NCBI RefSeq assembly: GCF_027257155.1
Contig: NZ_JAPWDU010000003.1
Span: 558,001 to 622,000, forward strand
Length of the DNA: 64,000 nucleotides
Source of the DNA: Cerasicoccus sp. TK19100
GTDB lineage: Bacteria > Verrucomicrobiota > Verrucomicrobiia > Opitutales > Cerasicoccaceae
Direction: 5' to 3'
Shown here: positions 43,995 through 52,652 of the stretch, piece after piece
Layout of the letters: each line of letters begins with the position of its first letter
How positions within the stretch are numbered: position 1 is the stretch's first letter
Made by a program: the position numbers and the translations under genes
Notes under the pieces: model-generated
Told to the model about the DNA's origin: nothing
What the model saw: only the letters and a program-made list of their open reading frames with translations
Databases searched by the model: none

Positions 43995-44660
43995 TTAGTC
44001 GCGGGAGAGGGCGAAGAGGTAGAGCAAGTTGGCGAGGCTGCTGACGAAGGCGGCGACGTAGGTCATGCCGGCGGCGTTGAGCGTCTTGACCACGCCGGGC
44101 ATTTCGTCTTGACCGACGATGCCGAGTTTGGCGAGTTGCACGCGGGCGCGCTTGCTGGCGTCGAACTCCACGGGCAGGGTGACGAGCTGGAACACGGTGA
44201 GCACCGCGTAGCAGAGGACACCGAGTTTGATCAGCCCAAGGGCACCGAAGAACATACCACCAAGGATCACAAACGGCAGCGCTTGCGAAGCGATGGTGGT
44301 GAGCGGGATCAGGCTCATGCGGGCCTGCAATGCTTTGTAGCCCACCTTGTGCTGAATGGCGTGGCCGGCTTCGTGTGCGGCGACGCCGACAGCGGCCAAG
44401 CTGTAGCCACGATAGTTTTCGCGGGAGAGGGCCAGGCGCTTGTTGGCCGGGTCGTAGTGGTCGGTGAGGTGTCCGGGCACTTCAACGATGTCCACGTCGT
44501 AGATGCCGGCGTTGCGCATGACGGCGTCGGCGGCTTCGCGTCCGGTGATACGGCTACGGGTTGGCACGCGCTTCCATTGGTTGTAAGCGCTGCTGACCCG
44601 GTGCTGGGCCCAGAAGCCCAGGATCATGGTTGGTACGATAAGAAGTAAAAAGAGTCCCAT
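43995..44660 (-). CDS. Zinc metallopeptidase, YugP-like membrane protein
   Basis: 221 residues. The zinc motif HEAGHAIQH (HExxH-type) sits after an N-terminal membrane anchor (LFLLLIVPTMILGFW). Two to three more membrane segments follow (LPFVILGGMFFGALG, LGVLCYAVLTVFQLVTL). This matches the Zn_peptidase_2/YugP family, membrane enzymes of unknown substrate, about 220-230 residues long. Confidence 0.9.
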   Translation of the reverse strand: MGLFLLLIVPTMILGFWAQHRVSSAYNQWKRVPTRSRITGREAADAVMRNAGIYDVDIVEVPGHLTDHYDPANKRLALSRENYRGYSLAAVGVAAHEAGHAIQHKVGYKALQARMSLIPLTTIASQALPFVILGGMFFGALGLIKLGVLCYAVLTVFQLVTLPVEFDASKRARVQLAKLGIVGQDEMPGVVKTLNAAGMTYVAAFVSSLANLLYLFALSRD

Positions 44661-44844
44661 AGTTGTTAATTGGTTGGTAAGGGATTAGCAGGGTTGGTTC
44701 CAGCTATTCCATGGGGCAACCATTACCGGATTTAGCCTGAATGCAAGCGGCGTCGGTCGGTTTTCGATGGAACTCGTTCGGCCACTGGGCAGCGTAACGG
44801 TGGCGCAAAATGACTCAGGGATGAGACATTTTTGCGCGCAGTGA

Positions 44845-44925
44845 TGTAGGGCTCGCGATCGCGCGATGCCATTACCGCTCAAGACGCGCCACCTCATGCG
44901 GCGTCGCGCAAGCGCGAGCCCTACA
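44845..44925. repeat. Inverted REP family 3 pair
   Basis: Copies at 44845-44870 and 44900-44925 with core GGCTCGCG(A/C)T(C/T)GCGCGA. Same family as the inner pair at 24952-25030. They lie between the zinc peptidase start and the stop of the large secreted protein. The remaining bases of the gap 44661-44954 hold no gene. Confidence 0.8.
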
Positions 44926-44954
44926 TTAGGCAGAATGCTAAGAATGATTGTTCG

Positions 44955-47900
44955 CTAACGGATCGCGATGAGGCGCACAAACTGGACTTTGACGCCGGTG
45001 TCCGCTGCGCGGACGGTGATAGTCTCCATCCCAGCTTCCGGCGTGTCGGCCTCCACGGAGACTTGGTAATTCTCGTCCAGCGGATCGATGCTGGTCCAGC
45101 TGTCGGGAGCCAGGTCGGGCGAGACTTCGAGCATCAGTGTGACGTCGTCACGGCCAGGCTTACGCGTCATGGTGTAGAGGTAGCCCTCAGCCTCATCGAG
45201 GTAAAAGCGTGGCGCACTGGGGTGATTGGCATGGTTGACCAACGGGTCGAGACCGAGCGCGTATTTAATGATATTGGGCAGGCCGTCGCCCATCGGGTTG
45301 GCGTCATCCGCCGCGTCGCCCGTGGACTCATCCGTGCCGAAGTATTGCTGACGCCAGATGGTGATGGTCTCCGTTTCGCCCCCGGGCGTGCCGACCGTCA
45401 GGATCAACTTTGGCGGCGCAGTACTGCTGTCTGAAGCATGGAAAGTCATGTAGTAATTGGCAGTCGAGTGAAGCGCATCGGGCTTCACGGTGAGGAAAAC
45501 GTATTTCTGACCCGTGGTTCCGAGCTCTTGCTGAAGCCAGGTCAGCAGCTCGCCGTCTTCGGTGGTTGCGATGCCGTTGTCGTTAACCTGGCCCGCCTGG
45601 ATGGGGAACCAGTCGTCCACGAGCAGCGTACCGGGATCGGTGTAATCGGTGGCGATGGTGGTCGCGCTGTTGGCGTCCGAGCGGGCGCCATACAGATCGG
45701 CATTAGATAAGTGTCGCACCCAGCTCGCGGCTTCGCCCTCCTGCGTGAGGATTAGCTCTGCGGCTAGGATGGTGTCGCCTTCCAAATCCGGAATCCAAAA
45801 TGGCATGACAATGCCCTGGCTTTCGTCACTGCCTCTGGAGCCAATGCGCACCGTAGCATTGCCGTACCACCCCGAAGTTTCGCCAGCGGAATACCATGCC
45901 TGATCCAGCGTATCGGGATTCAATTCGATGCGTAGGCCAGCCAGCGCATCGAGCACTTCGATGACATCGACCTGGGTATCGGTGTGGCTGCCGCCAGGCC
46001 CGGTTGCGGTGAGCGCAACGGTGTAGTTGCCCGCAGTGTCGTAGGTGTGGGTGACCGAAGTTTCGGTGGTGGCGAGGGTATTGCCATCGCCAAAGTCCCA
46101 CGAACGGCTGGAAATCGCGCCGGTGGATTCATCGGTGAAGGTGACCTCCAGCGGCTGTCGGCCTGACACCGGAAATGCGGTAAACGACGCCACGGGAGCC
46201 GGAGGCGGAGGCGGCGGGGGCGGCGGGTCAAAGCCTTCGGTCCCGGCCGTTTGGATGATCAGCTTGGGCCGCACGGAAGACGTGGCATGCCGGTTCATCA
46301 CGCGCGCCCAGTTTTGCCAGGAAACCGAGGTCTCGGAGTGCAGGCGCACGGTCATGAGCTTGCTGGGATCGTTAAGCAGGATTTCGTAAACCATGTAGGA
46401 CACATCGATGGTCACGGTGCCGCCCGGCACGGGGAACTGGTCCGCCGCTTCACTGGGGATCGCCTCGTTGATGTCCGGCATCGTGTCATAGGTGATGGTG
46501 GTTTCATCCCAATCGTCGTCGCTGTTCACGCCCAGCGCCGCTTCGATCACCACATTGCTGCCGGTGACGTTGGAGTCGTCGATGCTCAGCACGAGCTTGG
46601 CGCTGACGAAGTTGACGTTTTGCTCCACGGACGAGAGGTCAAAGCGCAAGTAGCCCATATAGCCATCAGCGACATGGAGAGCCGGTTCGTATGAGCGGGA
46701 GGTGTAGCTGGTGCTGTTCTCGCGGACATATGCGCTGGCCTCCGCCTCGACGACTTGCACATCGAGCCCGACCACAGTCAGGCTAAAAGATTCCTGCGCG
46801 CTTTCGCCCAGCGCGTCCGTCGCTTCCACGGTAAAGTCGAAGTCGCCGATCTCGGTTGGCTTGCCGCTGAGCACGCCGCGCGTTGACAGGGTGAGCCCGG
46901 CGGGGAGGCTGCCGCTAACGACTTGCCAGGTGTAGAGCGGGTTGCCGCCAGTGGCTTCGAGGGCGGCGTAGTAGTCGGTGTCCCAGTTTGCCTCGGGCAG
47001 GATGGCAGCCGTTACGACGACGTCGGCAAGCGTCGCGTCGAGGTCGATGCTTTGCTCAGCGGCCAGGCTGGAGTTGTAATACGTGCCGCCGCCGCTTGCT
47101 TCCAGGCGAACTGCCTTCACCTGATAATACCACGCGCCGCTTGAGACGGAGTCGTCCACATAGCTGGTTCCGGCGATGGGCGCGGTGGTTAAACGCGTGA
47201 AGGGGCCATCCGCGCTAGCGGAACGGTAAACATGATAACCGATAACCTGCGGCTCGCCAGCGGGCGCGGTGGACGCACTCCACGAAAGCGTTGGGTTCGA
47301 CGAACCGGTGACTTGCAAATCCGTGGGCGGTGGAAACATGAACAAGCGCAAGGCCGGGTCGCCCATGTGGTTCATGAACATCGGCGAATTGGCATTGTTG
47401 TAGATGGTGCCACTTGCCCGGTTGCTCATGCTGGCGCGCATCATGTCGCCCGCATTGCCGCCCATGCCGAAGCGGTGATAGAGGAAGTTGACGTCCCAAT
47501 TGAAAAGGGCGATGGACCACGTGTAGCTGAGGGTGAAGTTGTCCTCTGCGAGGCGACTGGACATGGCGTTTTGGCTACTCGTCACTGTGGACTCAAACCA
47601 ATAGCCCCAGTGGCTCTGCATGCCGGTCCAGAAGACTGCCTGGCTGCCATTGCTGATCCCGGGGCCACCGTTGCCCTTGAAGTAGAATAGGTAAGGATTG
47701 CCCTGGGCGGTGTAGGCAGCGTCGGCGTCCAGATTGTCCGGGACGTTGGGCAGCTCGCTGGAACGCGTGAAGTCCATATTCTCCATGCCGACGACGCCAG
47801 GCATGGAGCCCATGAATTCATGCGCCAAGGCGCCAAAGCCGGAGCGGTGAACAGCGCGGCGCCCCGGGCGGAAGTCGGGGCTCGCCGTCTTGTAGCGGTG

Positions 47901-49016
47901 CAGCTTGTTGAAGTAGTTGCGCAGCGAGGCATACTCGGCGCCGATCTGGTTGGAGAAGTCGATGCGGCCAAAGCCGAGCTCGAGGTTTTTATTGGGGCCG
48001 CCGACCTGGCTCATCTGGTCAGGGTCGAACTTATTGTCTCCGGGCACATTGATTCTTCCCTGGCTGATGGCGGTGCTCAGGCTGCTGCTGTAGGAGCTAA
48101 GATTGCTGCCGGTATCGGTCCAAACGCCGTCCATGTCCGCATAGTAGGCGTCGGCGCCAGCGGAGTGCCGGTTGCCGTGACCATCGGGGCCGATGTACCC
48201 GACGCCGCTGCGCGCGACCGCGACTTTACCCACGATGGACACGTTTTTCACTTCGCCCGGGTGGTCATTGTAAATCTGGATAATCTGGTTGCGAATATTG
48301 ATGTGCTCGTCCGGGTAAGGCGCGCCAGGGACGCCATTGGCGTCGTTGGGGCCGGTGCCGTTGGAGGTGTAGTCGGCGGCGCGCGGTGTGGTGATTTCGT
48401 GCACCAGCCAACCATCGCGTTTGAGGTCTTCCTTGTATTGGCCGTATTCCTCGGGCAGCTCGGTTAACACGTCTTCGGCGACCACGATCACGATGCGCCC
48501 CTTGGCGTCGGTGCGGTCCACGTTGATGCCGGCAATCACGTTGCCATGGGCATACTTCAGGTAAAGGCTTACGTTGTCATCGACGATTTCAGTGGGATAG
48601 ACGCCGTATTCGTAGGCCACGCCGGGCGTTACATTGCTGTCCGTCCAAGTGGTGACTGTATCGCCGATGGTCACGGAGCCAATCGCGGCGCCCCAGCTCA
48701 ATGCGTCAGGATCTTTGCGAAAAATGTCGTAGGTTCCGCTGAGGTCGGTGTCATAAACACTGGAGCTGCCGAACCCGGGCGATGAGTCCGGCGATGAATA
48801 AAACTTGAGCGTAATTTCCGCCGGGTCTTCGCTGACCACGGCCTCCATCGGCACCGTGATTACTCGGCTGGGTTCGTACTGCGTGCCGAAGTGGTTGGCG
48901 GGCGGCGTCCAGTCGCCCGTGCCCGGATAGTTCCACAGTGCATGTGCGACGGGGGCTAGGATTAGGGATAAAGTTAGGCTGCTCCAAAGCAGACCGAAGG
49001 CTCGCTTACGATTCAT
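44955..49016 (-). CDS. Giant multidomain secreted protein with C25-like, DNRLRE and PKD modules
   Basis: About 1353 residues from MNRKRAFGLLWSS (signal peptide SLTLSLILAPVAHA). Order: a region of about 500 residues resembling the gingipain (C25) peptidase fold (GRIVIVVAEDVLTELPEEYG, GHGNRHSAGADAYYADMDG), though a complete catalytic pair could not be assigned; a fibronectin-like unit; a putative-Ig domain (SGSLPAGLTLSTRGVLSG); a DNRLRE unit (LRFDLSSVEQNVNF); a proline run; a PKD domain (SRSWDFGDGNTLATTE); another DNRLRE-like domain; and a C-terminal segment ending FVRLIAIR. Probably cell-surface and polymer-interacting. The start at 49016 is chosen because it begins the signal peptide. Confidence 0.8.
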   Translation of the reverse strand: MNRKRAFGLLWSSLTLSLILAPVAHALWNYPGTGDWTPPANHFGTQYEPSRVITVPMEAVVSEDPAEITLKFYSSPDSSPGFGSSSVYDTDLSGTYDIFRKDPDALSWGAAIGSVTIGDTVTTWTDSNVTPGVAYEYGVYPTEIVDDNVSLYLKYAHGNVIAGINVDRTDAKGRIVIVVAEDVLTELPEEYGQYKEDLKRDGWLVHEITTPRAADYTSNGTGPNDANGVPGAPYPDEHINIRNQIIQIYNDHPGEVKNVSIVGKVAVARSGVGYIGPDGHGNRHSAGADAYYADMDGVWTDTGSNLSSYSSSLSTAISQGRINVPGDNKFDPDQMSQVGGPNKNLELGFGRIDFSNQIGAEYASLRNYFNKLHRYKTASPDFRPGRRAVHRSGFGALAHEFMGSMPGVVGMENMDFTRSSELPNVPDNLDADAAYTAQGNPYLFYFKGNGGPGISNGSQAVFWTGMQSHWGYWFESTVTSSQNAMSSRLAEDNFTLSYTWSIALFNWDVNFLYHRFGMGGNAGDMMRASMSNRASGTIYNNANSPMFMNHMGDPALRLFMFPPPTDLQVTGSSNPTLSWSASTAPAGEPQVIGYHVYRSASADGPFTRLTTAPIAGTSYVDDSVSSGAWYYQVKAVRLEASGGGTYYNSSLAAEQSIDLDATLADVVVTAAILPEANWDTDYYAALEATGGNPLYTWQVVSGSLPAGLTLSTRGVLSGKPTEIGDFDFTVEATDALGESAQESFSLTVVGLDVQVVEAEASAYVRENSTSYTSRSYEPALHVADGYMGYLRFDLSSVEQNVNFVSAKLVLSIDDSNVTGSNVVIEAALGVNSDDDWDETTITYDTMPDINEAIPSEAADQFPVPGGTVTIDVSYMVYEILLNDPSKLMTVRLHSETSVSWQNWARVMNRHATSSVRPKLIIQTAGTEGFDPPPPPPPPPAPVASFTAFPVSGRQPLEVTFTDESTGAISSRSWDFGDGNTLATTETSVTHTYDTAGNYTVALTATGPGGSHTDTQVDVIEVLDALAGLRIELNPDTLDQAWYSAGETSGWYGNATVRIGSRGSDESQGIVMPFWIPDLEGDTILAAELILTQEGEAASWVRHLSNADLYGARSDANSATTIATDYTDPGTLLVDDWFPIQAGQVNDNGIATTEDGELLTWLQQELGTTGQKYVFLTVKPDALHSTANYYMTFHASDSSTAPPKLILTVGTPGGETETITIWRQQYFGTDESTGDAADDANPMGDGLPNIIKYALGLDPLVNHANHPSAPRFYLDEAEGYLYTMTRKPGRDDVTLMLEVSPDLAPDSWTSIDPLDENYQVSVEADTPEAGMETITVRAADTGVKVQFVRLIAIR

Positions 49017-49276
49017 CAAAGGGTGGGGTTGTTGGGCGTTGCGGCGTGTCGTAGGTTTTTCTCGCCGACAAGGATTACATGGATAAGAGGCACAACCTAA
49101 ATTGTTATTCCTGCCAAGGCAAGCCTTTGATTGAGGTCTTTTGTCACGGACATAGCCTGCGGTGTCAACCCGCTGGACATGGGTAAGCACGGGCAAAGGT
49201 TGCGGGCAGGGTGATACGCCACCACATGCCGAACCATGCAGTCACCGAATGGGTGGAGACTGTCGACTGGGTGCCG

Positions 49277-51418
49277 CTACACCTCTTGCAGCAGGCCAGC
49301 GCGTCGGAGGAGGGCGTCGGAGTCCGGGTCGCGTCCCATGAAGTCGCGGAAGAGTTTTTCGGGTGGTTCGCTGTCGCCCTTGGAGAGGATGCAATCGCGG
49401 AAGGCGCGGCCGGTTTCGCGGTTGAGCACGCCTTCTTCTTTAAAGCGCGTGAAGCAATCGGCCTCCAGCACCTCGGCCCATTTGTAGGAATAGTAGCCGC
49501 AGGCGTAGCCGGTGGGTCCGGAGAACAGGTGGCCAAAGCGGCGCACGATGGAGGGCGGCTTGGTGGCGTATTGCGCGGAGTAGCCGTCGAGGATTTCATC
49601 GATCAGCGCATCGAGGTCGCGGTCGGCGGCGTCGTTGGCGTGATTGATATGGAGGTCCAGGTCGAGCTTGCCAAAGGAGAGTTGGCGCATGGTAGCGTTG
49701 CCCTGCATGTAGTTGCGCGCGGCGAGCATCTTGGCGAACAGGTCGTCAGGGATGGTCTCGTCGTTGGCGTAATGTCGGGCGAAGAGGTCGAGTGCCTCGC
49801 GTTCCCAGCACCAGTTTTCCATGATCTGTGAGGGCAGTTCGACGAAGTCCCAGGCGACGTTGGTGCCGTTGAGTGAGCGGATTTCCACCTTGCCGAGCAG
49901 GTGGTGGAGCAGGTGGCCGAACTCGTGGAAAATAGTCTCCACCTCGCGGTGCGTCATGAGCGCGGGCTTATTTCCGGTGGGCTTGGTCATGTTGCCCGCC
50001 ATGAGGCCGAGATGCGGGCGGAAGCCCTTCTTGGTCGGGCCGCCAGTGCGCAGGGCGTTCATCCAGGCACCGGCGCGCTTGCTCTCGCGGGGGAACCAGT
50101 CGGCGTAGAAGGAGCCGAGGTGCGTCTCGTCCTCATCGAGCAGGTCGTAGAAGCGCACGTCAGGGTGCCAGACTTCGATTGGGTCGAGGTCGCCGGGCTC
50201 GTCGGCGTGCTTTTCTTCGCCGGTTTTGGGGTCGCGGTAGAAGGTGCTACGTTTGACAATGCTCACGCCGAAGAGGCGCTCGGTCAGCGCGAAGAGGCCG
50301 TCGATCACGTGGTGAATCGGGAAGTAGGGGCGCAGCTCTTCTTCGTCAAAAGAGAACTCGGCCTGGCGACGCTTTTCAGCCCAGTAAGTAGTGTCCCACG
50401 GTTCCATTAGCTCGTCGGGCGCGCTGCCGGTTTGGCCGGACTTAAAGACGCGCAGTTCAGCCATCTCTTCGCGGAAGGGGGCCTCTACTTTGTCATGCAA
50501 AGTTTCAATGAACTCCAGTGCGGCCTTTCCGTTTTTAACCATGCGCTGGGCCAGGGTCAGTTCGGCAAAGTCCTTGCGGTCGAGCAGCTCGGCTTTGCGC
50601 TGGCGGAGCTTTAAAATCTTGCCGATCAGCGGCGTGTTGTCGTGGCCTTCGGTGTGGCCGATCTTGCTGCTGGCCTCCCATACTTTGCGACGCAAAGCTT
50701 CGTTACTGCAATACTGCATAACGGGCAGGTAGGACGGCATGTGCAGGGTGATACGCCATTTCGGCGAGGCTTCATCGCCATGGCCCTTGGCGGCGGCGTC
50801 TTCCTTCATCGCCTCTTTGGCGCTTTCGGGGATGCCGGTCAGCTCGGCCTCGTCGTCCACGATCAGCTCCCACGCGTTGGTGGAGTCCAGGACGTTCTCG
50901 GAATACTTTTGCGTGAGCTGGGAGAGCTCGGTGGAGAGCTTTTCAAACTCCTCGCGGCGGTCGTTGTGAAGATCCGCGCCGTGGTCCTTAAAGCTGCGCA
51001 GGGTGTCCTCAACGAGGCGCTGATGGACGGGCGGCATTTGTTTAATCTCTGGCTTTTCGGCGACGGTCTTGATCACCTGCCACAGCTTTTCGTTGAGGTA
51101 GATGCGGGTGGAGAACTCGGTGACCTTCGGCAGCATGGCGTTGTAGGCCTTGCGGATTTCCGGCCCCTCGCAAACGGAGGAAAGGTGGTCGGCGTAGCCC
51201 CAGGCGCGGTAAAGCTCCTCCACGGCATCTTCGAGCGCGAGAATGGTCGACTCATACGTGGCGGCCTCGGAGTCCTGGCTGGCAATGGCGTCTACATTTT
51301 GCTGCGCCTTGGACATGGCCAAGGTGATGTCGGCCTCAATCGCGGCCGGTTCGAGGCTGCTCCAAGCAACGTGGAAAGACGGGTCAAGAAAGGGGTGCGG
51401 CTGTGGTTCTTCGCTCAT
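49277..51418 (-). CDS. M3-family oligopeptidase (oligopeptidase A-like)
   Basis: 713-residue cytosolic zinc metallopeptidase. The zinc motif is HEFGH in ETIFHEFGHLLHHLL, with the downstream Glu in LPSQIMENWCWE. The substrate-clamping helices of the M3 fold are visible throughout. Similar to PrlC/OpdA (about 680 residues), which degrades short peptides including cleaved signal peptides. Transcribed divergently from the enoyl reductase-like gene. Confidence 0.95.
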   Translation of the reverse strand: MSEEPQPHPFLDPSFHVAWSSLEPAAIEADITLAMSKAQQNVDAIASQDSEAATYESTILALEDAVEELYRAWGYADHLSSVCEGPEIRKAYNAMLPKVTEFSTRIYLNEKLWQVIKTVAEKPEIKQMPPVHQRLVEDTLRSFKDHGADLHNDRREEFEKLSTELSQLTQKYSENVLDSTNAWELIVDDEAELTGIPESAKEAMKEDAAAKGHGDEASPKWRITLHMPSYLPVMQYCSNEALRRKVWEASSKIGHTEGHDNTPLIGKILKLRQRKAELLDRKDFAELTLAQRMVKNGKAALEFIETLHDKVEAPFREEMAELRVFKSGQTGSAPDELMEPWDTTYWAEKRRQAEFSFDEEELRPYFPIHHVIDGLFALTERLFGVSIVKRSTFYRDPKTGEEKHADEPGDLDPIEVWHPDVRFYDLLDEDETHLGSFYADWFPRESKRAGAWMNALRTGGPTKKGFRPHLGLMAGNMTKPTGNKPALMTHREVETIFHEFGHLLHHLLGKVEIRSLNGTNVAWDFVELPSQIMENWCWEREALDLFARHYANDETIPDDLFAKMLAARNYMQGNATMRQLSFGKLDLDLHINHANDAADRDLDALIDEILDGYSAQYATKPPSIVRRFGHLFSGPTGYACGYYSYKWAEVLEADCFTRFKEEGVLNRETGRAFRDCILSKGDSEPPEKLFRDFMGRDPDSDALLRRAGLLQEV

Positions 51419-51569
51419 TCCCTACTGATCGCCGAGAGCGGGCGTAAAGTCAATTGCCTATGCGGGTTGAGGAGTTGAGGAGCTTCTGGTCGGATTCAAT
51501 GTTCATTATAGCTGCTGGCTAATGCAAAATGCCCTTTGCGTTTTGGGTGACCTTGGATTCATTGAATGT

Positions 51570-52565
51570 ATGGAAATCCAAGCCCTGCGATATCATGAGC
51601 ACGGCGCGCCTGGCGACGTGCTGAAACTGGAAACGATCGACTGCGCTCAGCCTGGCCAAGGCGAGGCTTTGGTGGCGCTGCGTGCGGCGGTGCTGCATCC
51701 GTCGGACCTCGGTATCATCGGCGGAAGCTATGGCAAGCTACGTGAGCTGCCTGGTGTGGCGGGCCGTGAAGGCGTGGGCGAAGTGCTGGCCGTAGGCGAG
51801 GGCGTGGCGCGCCTCAGCATGGGCGACCTAGTCCGCATGCCGGAGGAAAGCGTGCTCGTGGACGCCGTGTGTGCCGACGCGGATGCCTTTGAGAAAGCGC
51901 CGCGAGACCTGGCTCCGGAGCTGGCAGCCATGGCGTTTATCAATCCGCCGACGGCGTATCGCTTGCTCAAGGATTTCGTGGACCTCAAGGCTGGCGACTG
52001 GGTTATTCAAAACGCGGCAAACTCCGCCGTTGGCCAGTGTGTGATCGGCTTGGCCAGGCACCTGGGCGTGCACACGATCAACCTGGTGCGCGACGTCGCC
52101 AAGTGGGAGGCCCCGCTCAAGGAGATGGGGGCCGACGTCGTCCTGGCCGATGGCGATGAATTTTACAAGCAGATCGAAGACGCTACCGGCGGCGAGAAGC
52201 CGGTGTTGGGCCTTAACTCAATTGGCGGTGAGAGCGTCATCAAAATGATTCGCTCCGTGGCGGACGAAGGTGTGGTCGTCACCTTTGGTGGCATGGTGGG
52301 CGACAAGGTGCGCTTCCCGACACGCAACCTGATCTTTAATGACGTTTGCCTGCGCGGTTTCTGGATGGATAAATGGAGCCGCAAGGCGAGCGCGGATCAG
52401 CGCGGCGCGATGCAGCACGAAGTCAACGAGCTAATGCGCCAGGGCGTCTTCCAGATGAGTATCGCCGGCAAGTATTCGCTGGCCGACGGCGTGGCTGCTT
52501 TTGAGGCTGCGCAAGCCGGTGGTCGCGATGGCAAGGTAATCATCACCGGGGACTTCACGCTGTAG
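51570..52565 (+). CDS. Zinc-free MDR reductase, MECR/ETR-like
   Basis: About 331 residues from MEIQALRYHEHG. Medium-chain dehydrogenase/reductase fold with the MECR/ETR hallmarks: PLY-like LRELPGVAGREGVGEV, the NPPTAYRLLKDFV segment that carries the catalytic Tyr in 2-enoyl thioester reductases, and the nucleotide-binding NAANSAVGQCVIGLARHLGV. Likely NADPH-dependent reductase of 2-enoyl thioesters; the exact substrate is not established. No zinc-ligand cysteines are seen. Confidence 0.85.
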   Translation: MEIQALRYHEHGAPGDVLKLETIDCAQPGQGEALVALRAAVLHPSDLGIIGGSYGKLRELPGVAGREGVGEVLAVGEGVARLSMGDLVRMPEESVLVDAVCADADAFEKAPRDLAPELAAMAFINPPTAYRLLKDFVDLKAGDWVIQNAANSAVGQCVIGLARHLGVHTINLVRDVAKWEAPLKEMGADVVLADGDEFYKQIEDATGGEKPVLGLNSIGGESVIKMIRSVADEGVVVTFGGMVGDKVRFPTRNLIFNDVCLRGFWMDKWSRKASADQRGAMQHEVNELMRQGVFQMSIAGKYSLADGVAAFEAAQAGGRDGKVIITGDFTL

Positions 52566-52652
52566 TTCCGGAGCGTTCGCTGCCGTTTTAAACACCGTGT
52601 AAATCACTTTTCTGATTGGCATGCGCGCGTTCTTCGTCATCCAAGGCATGGC

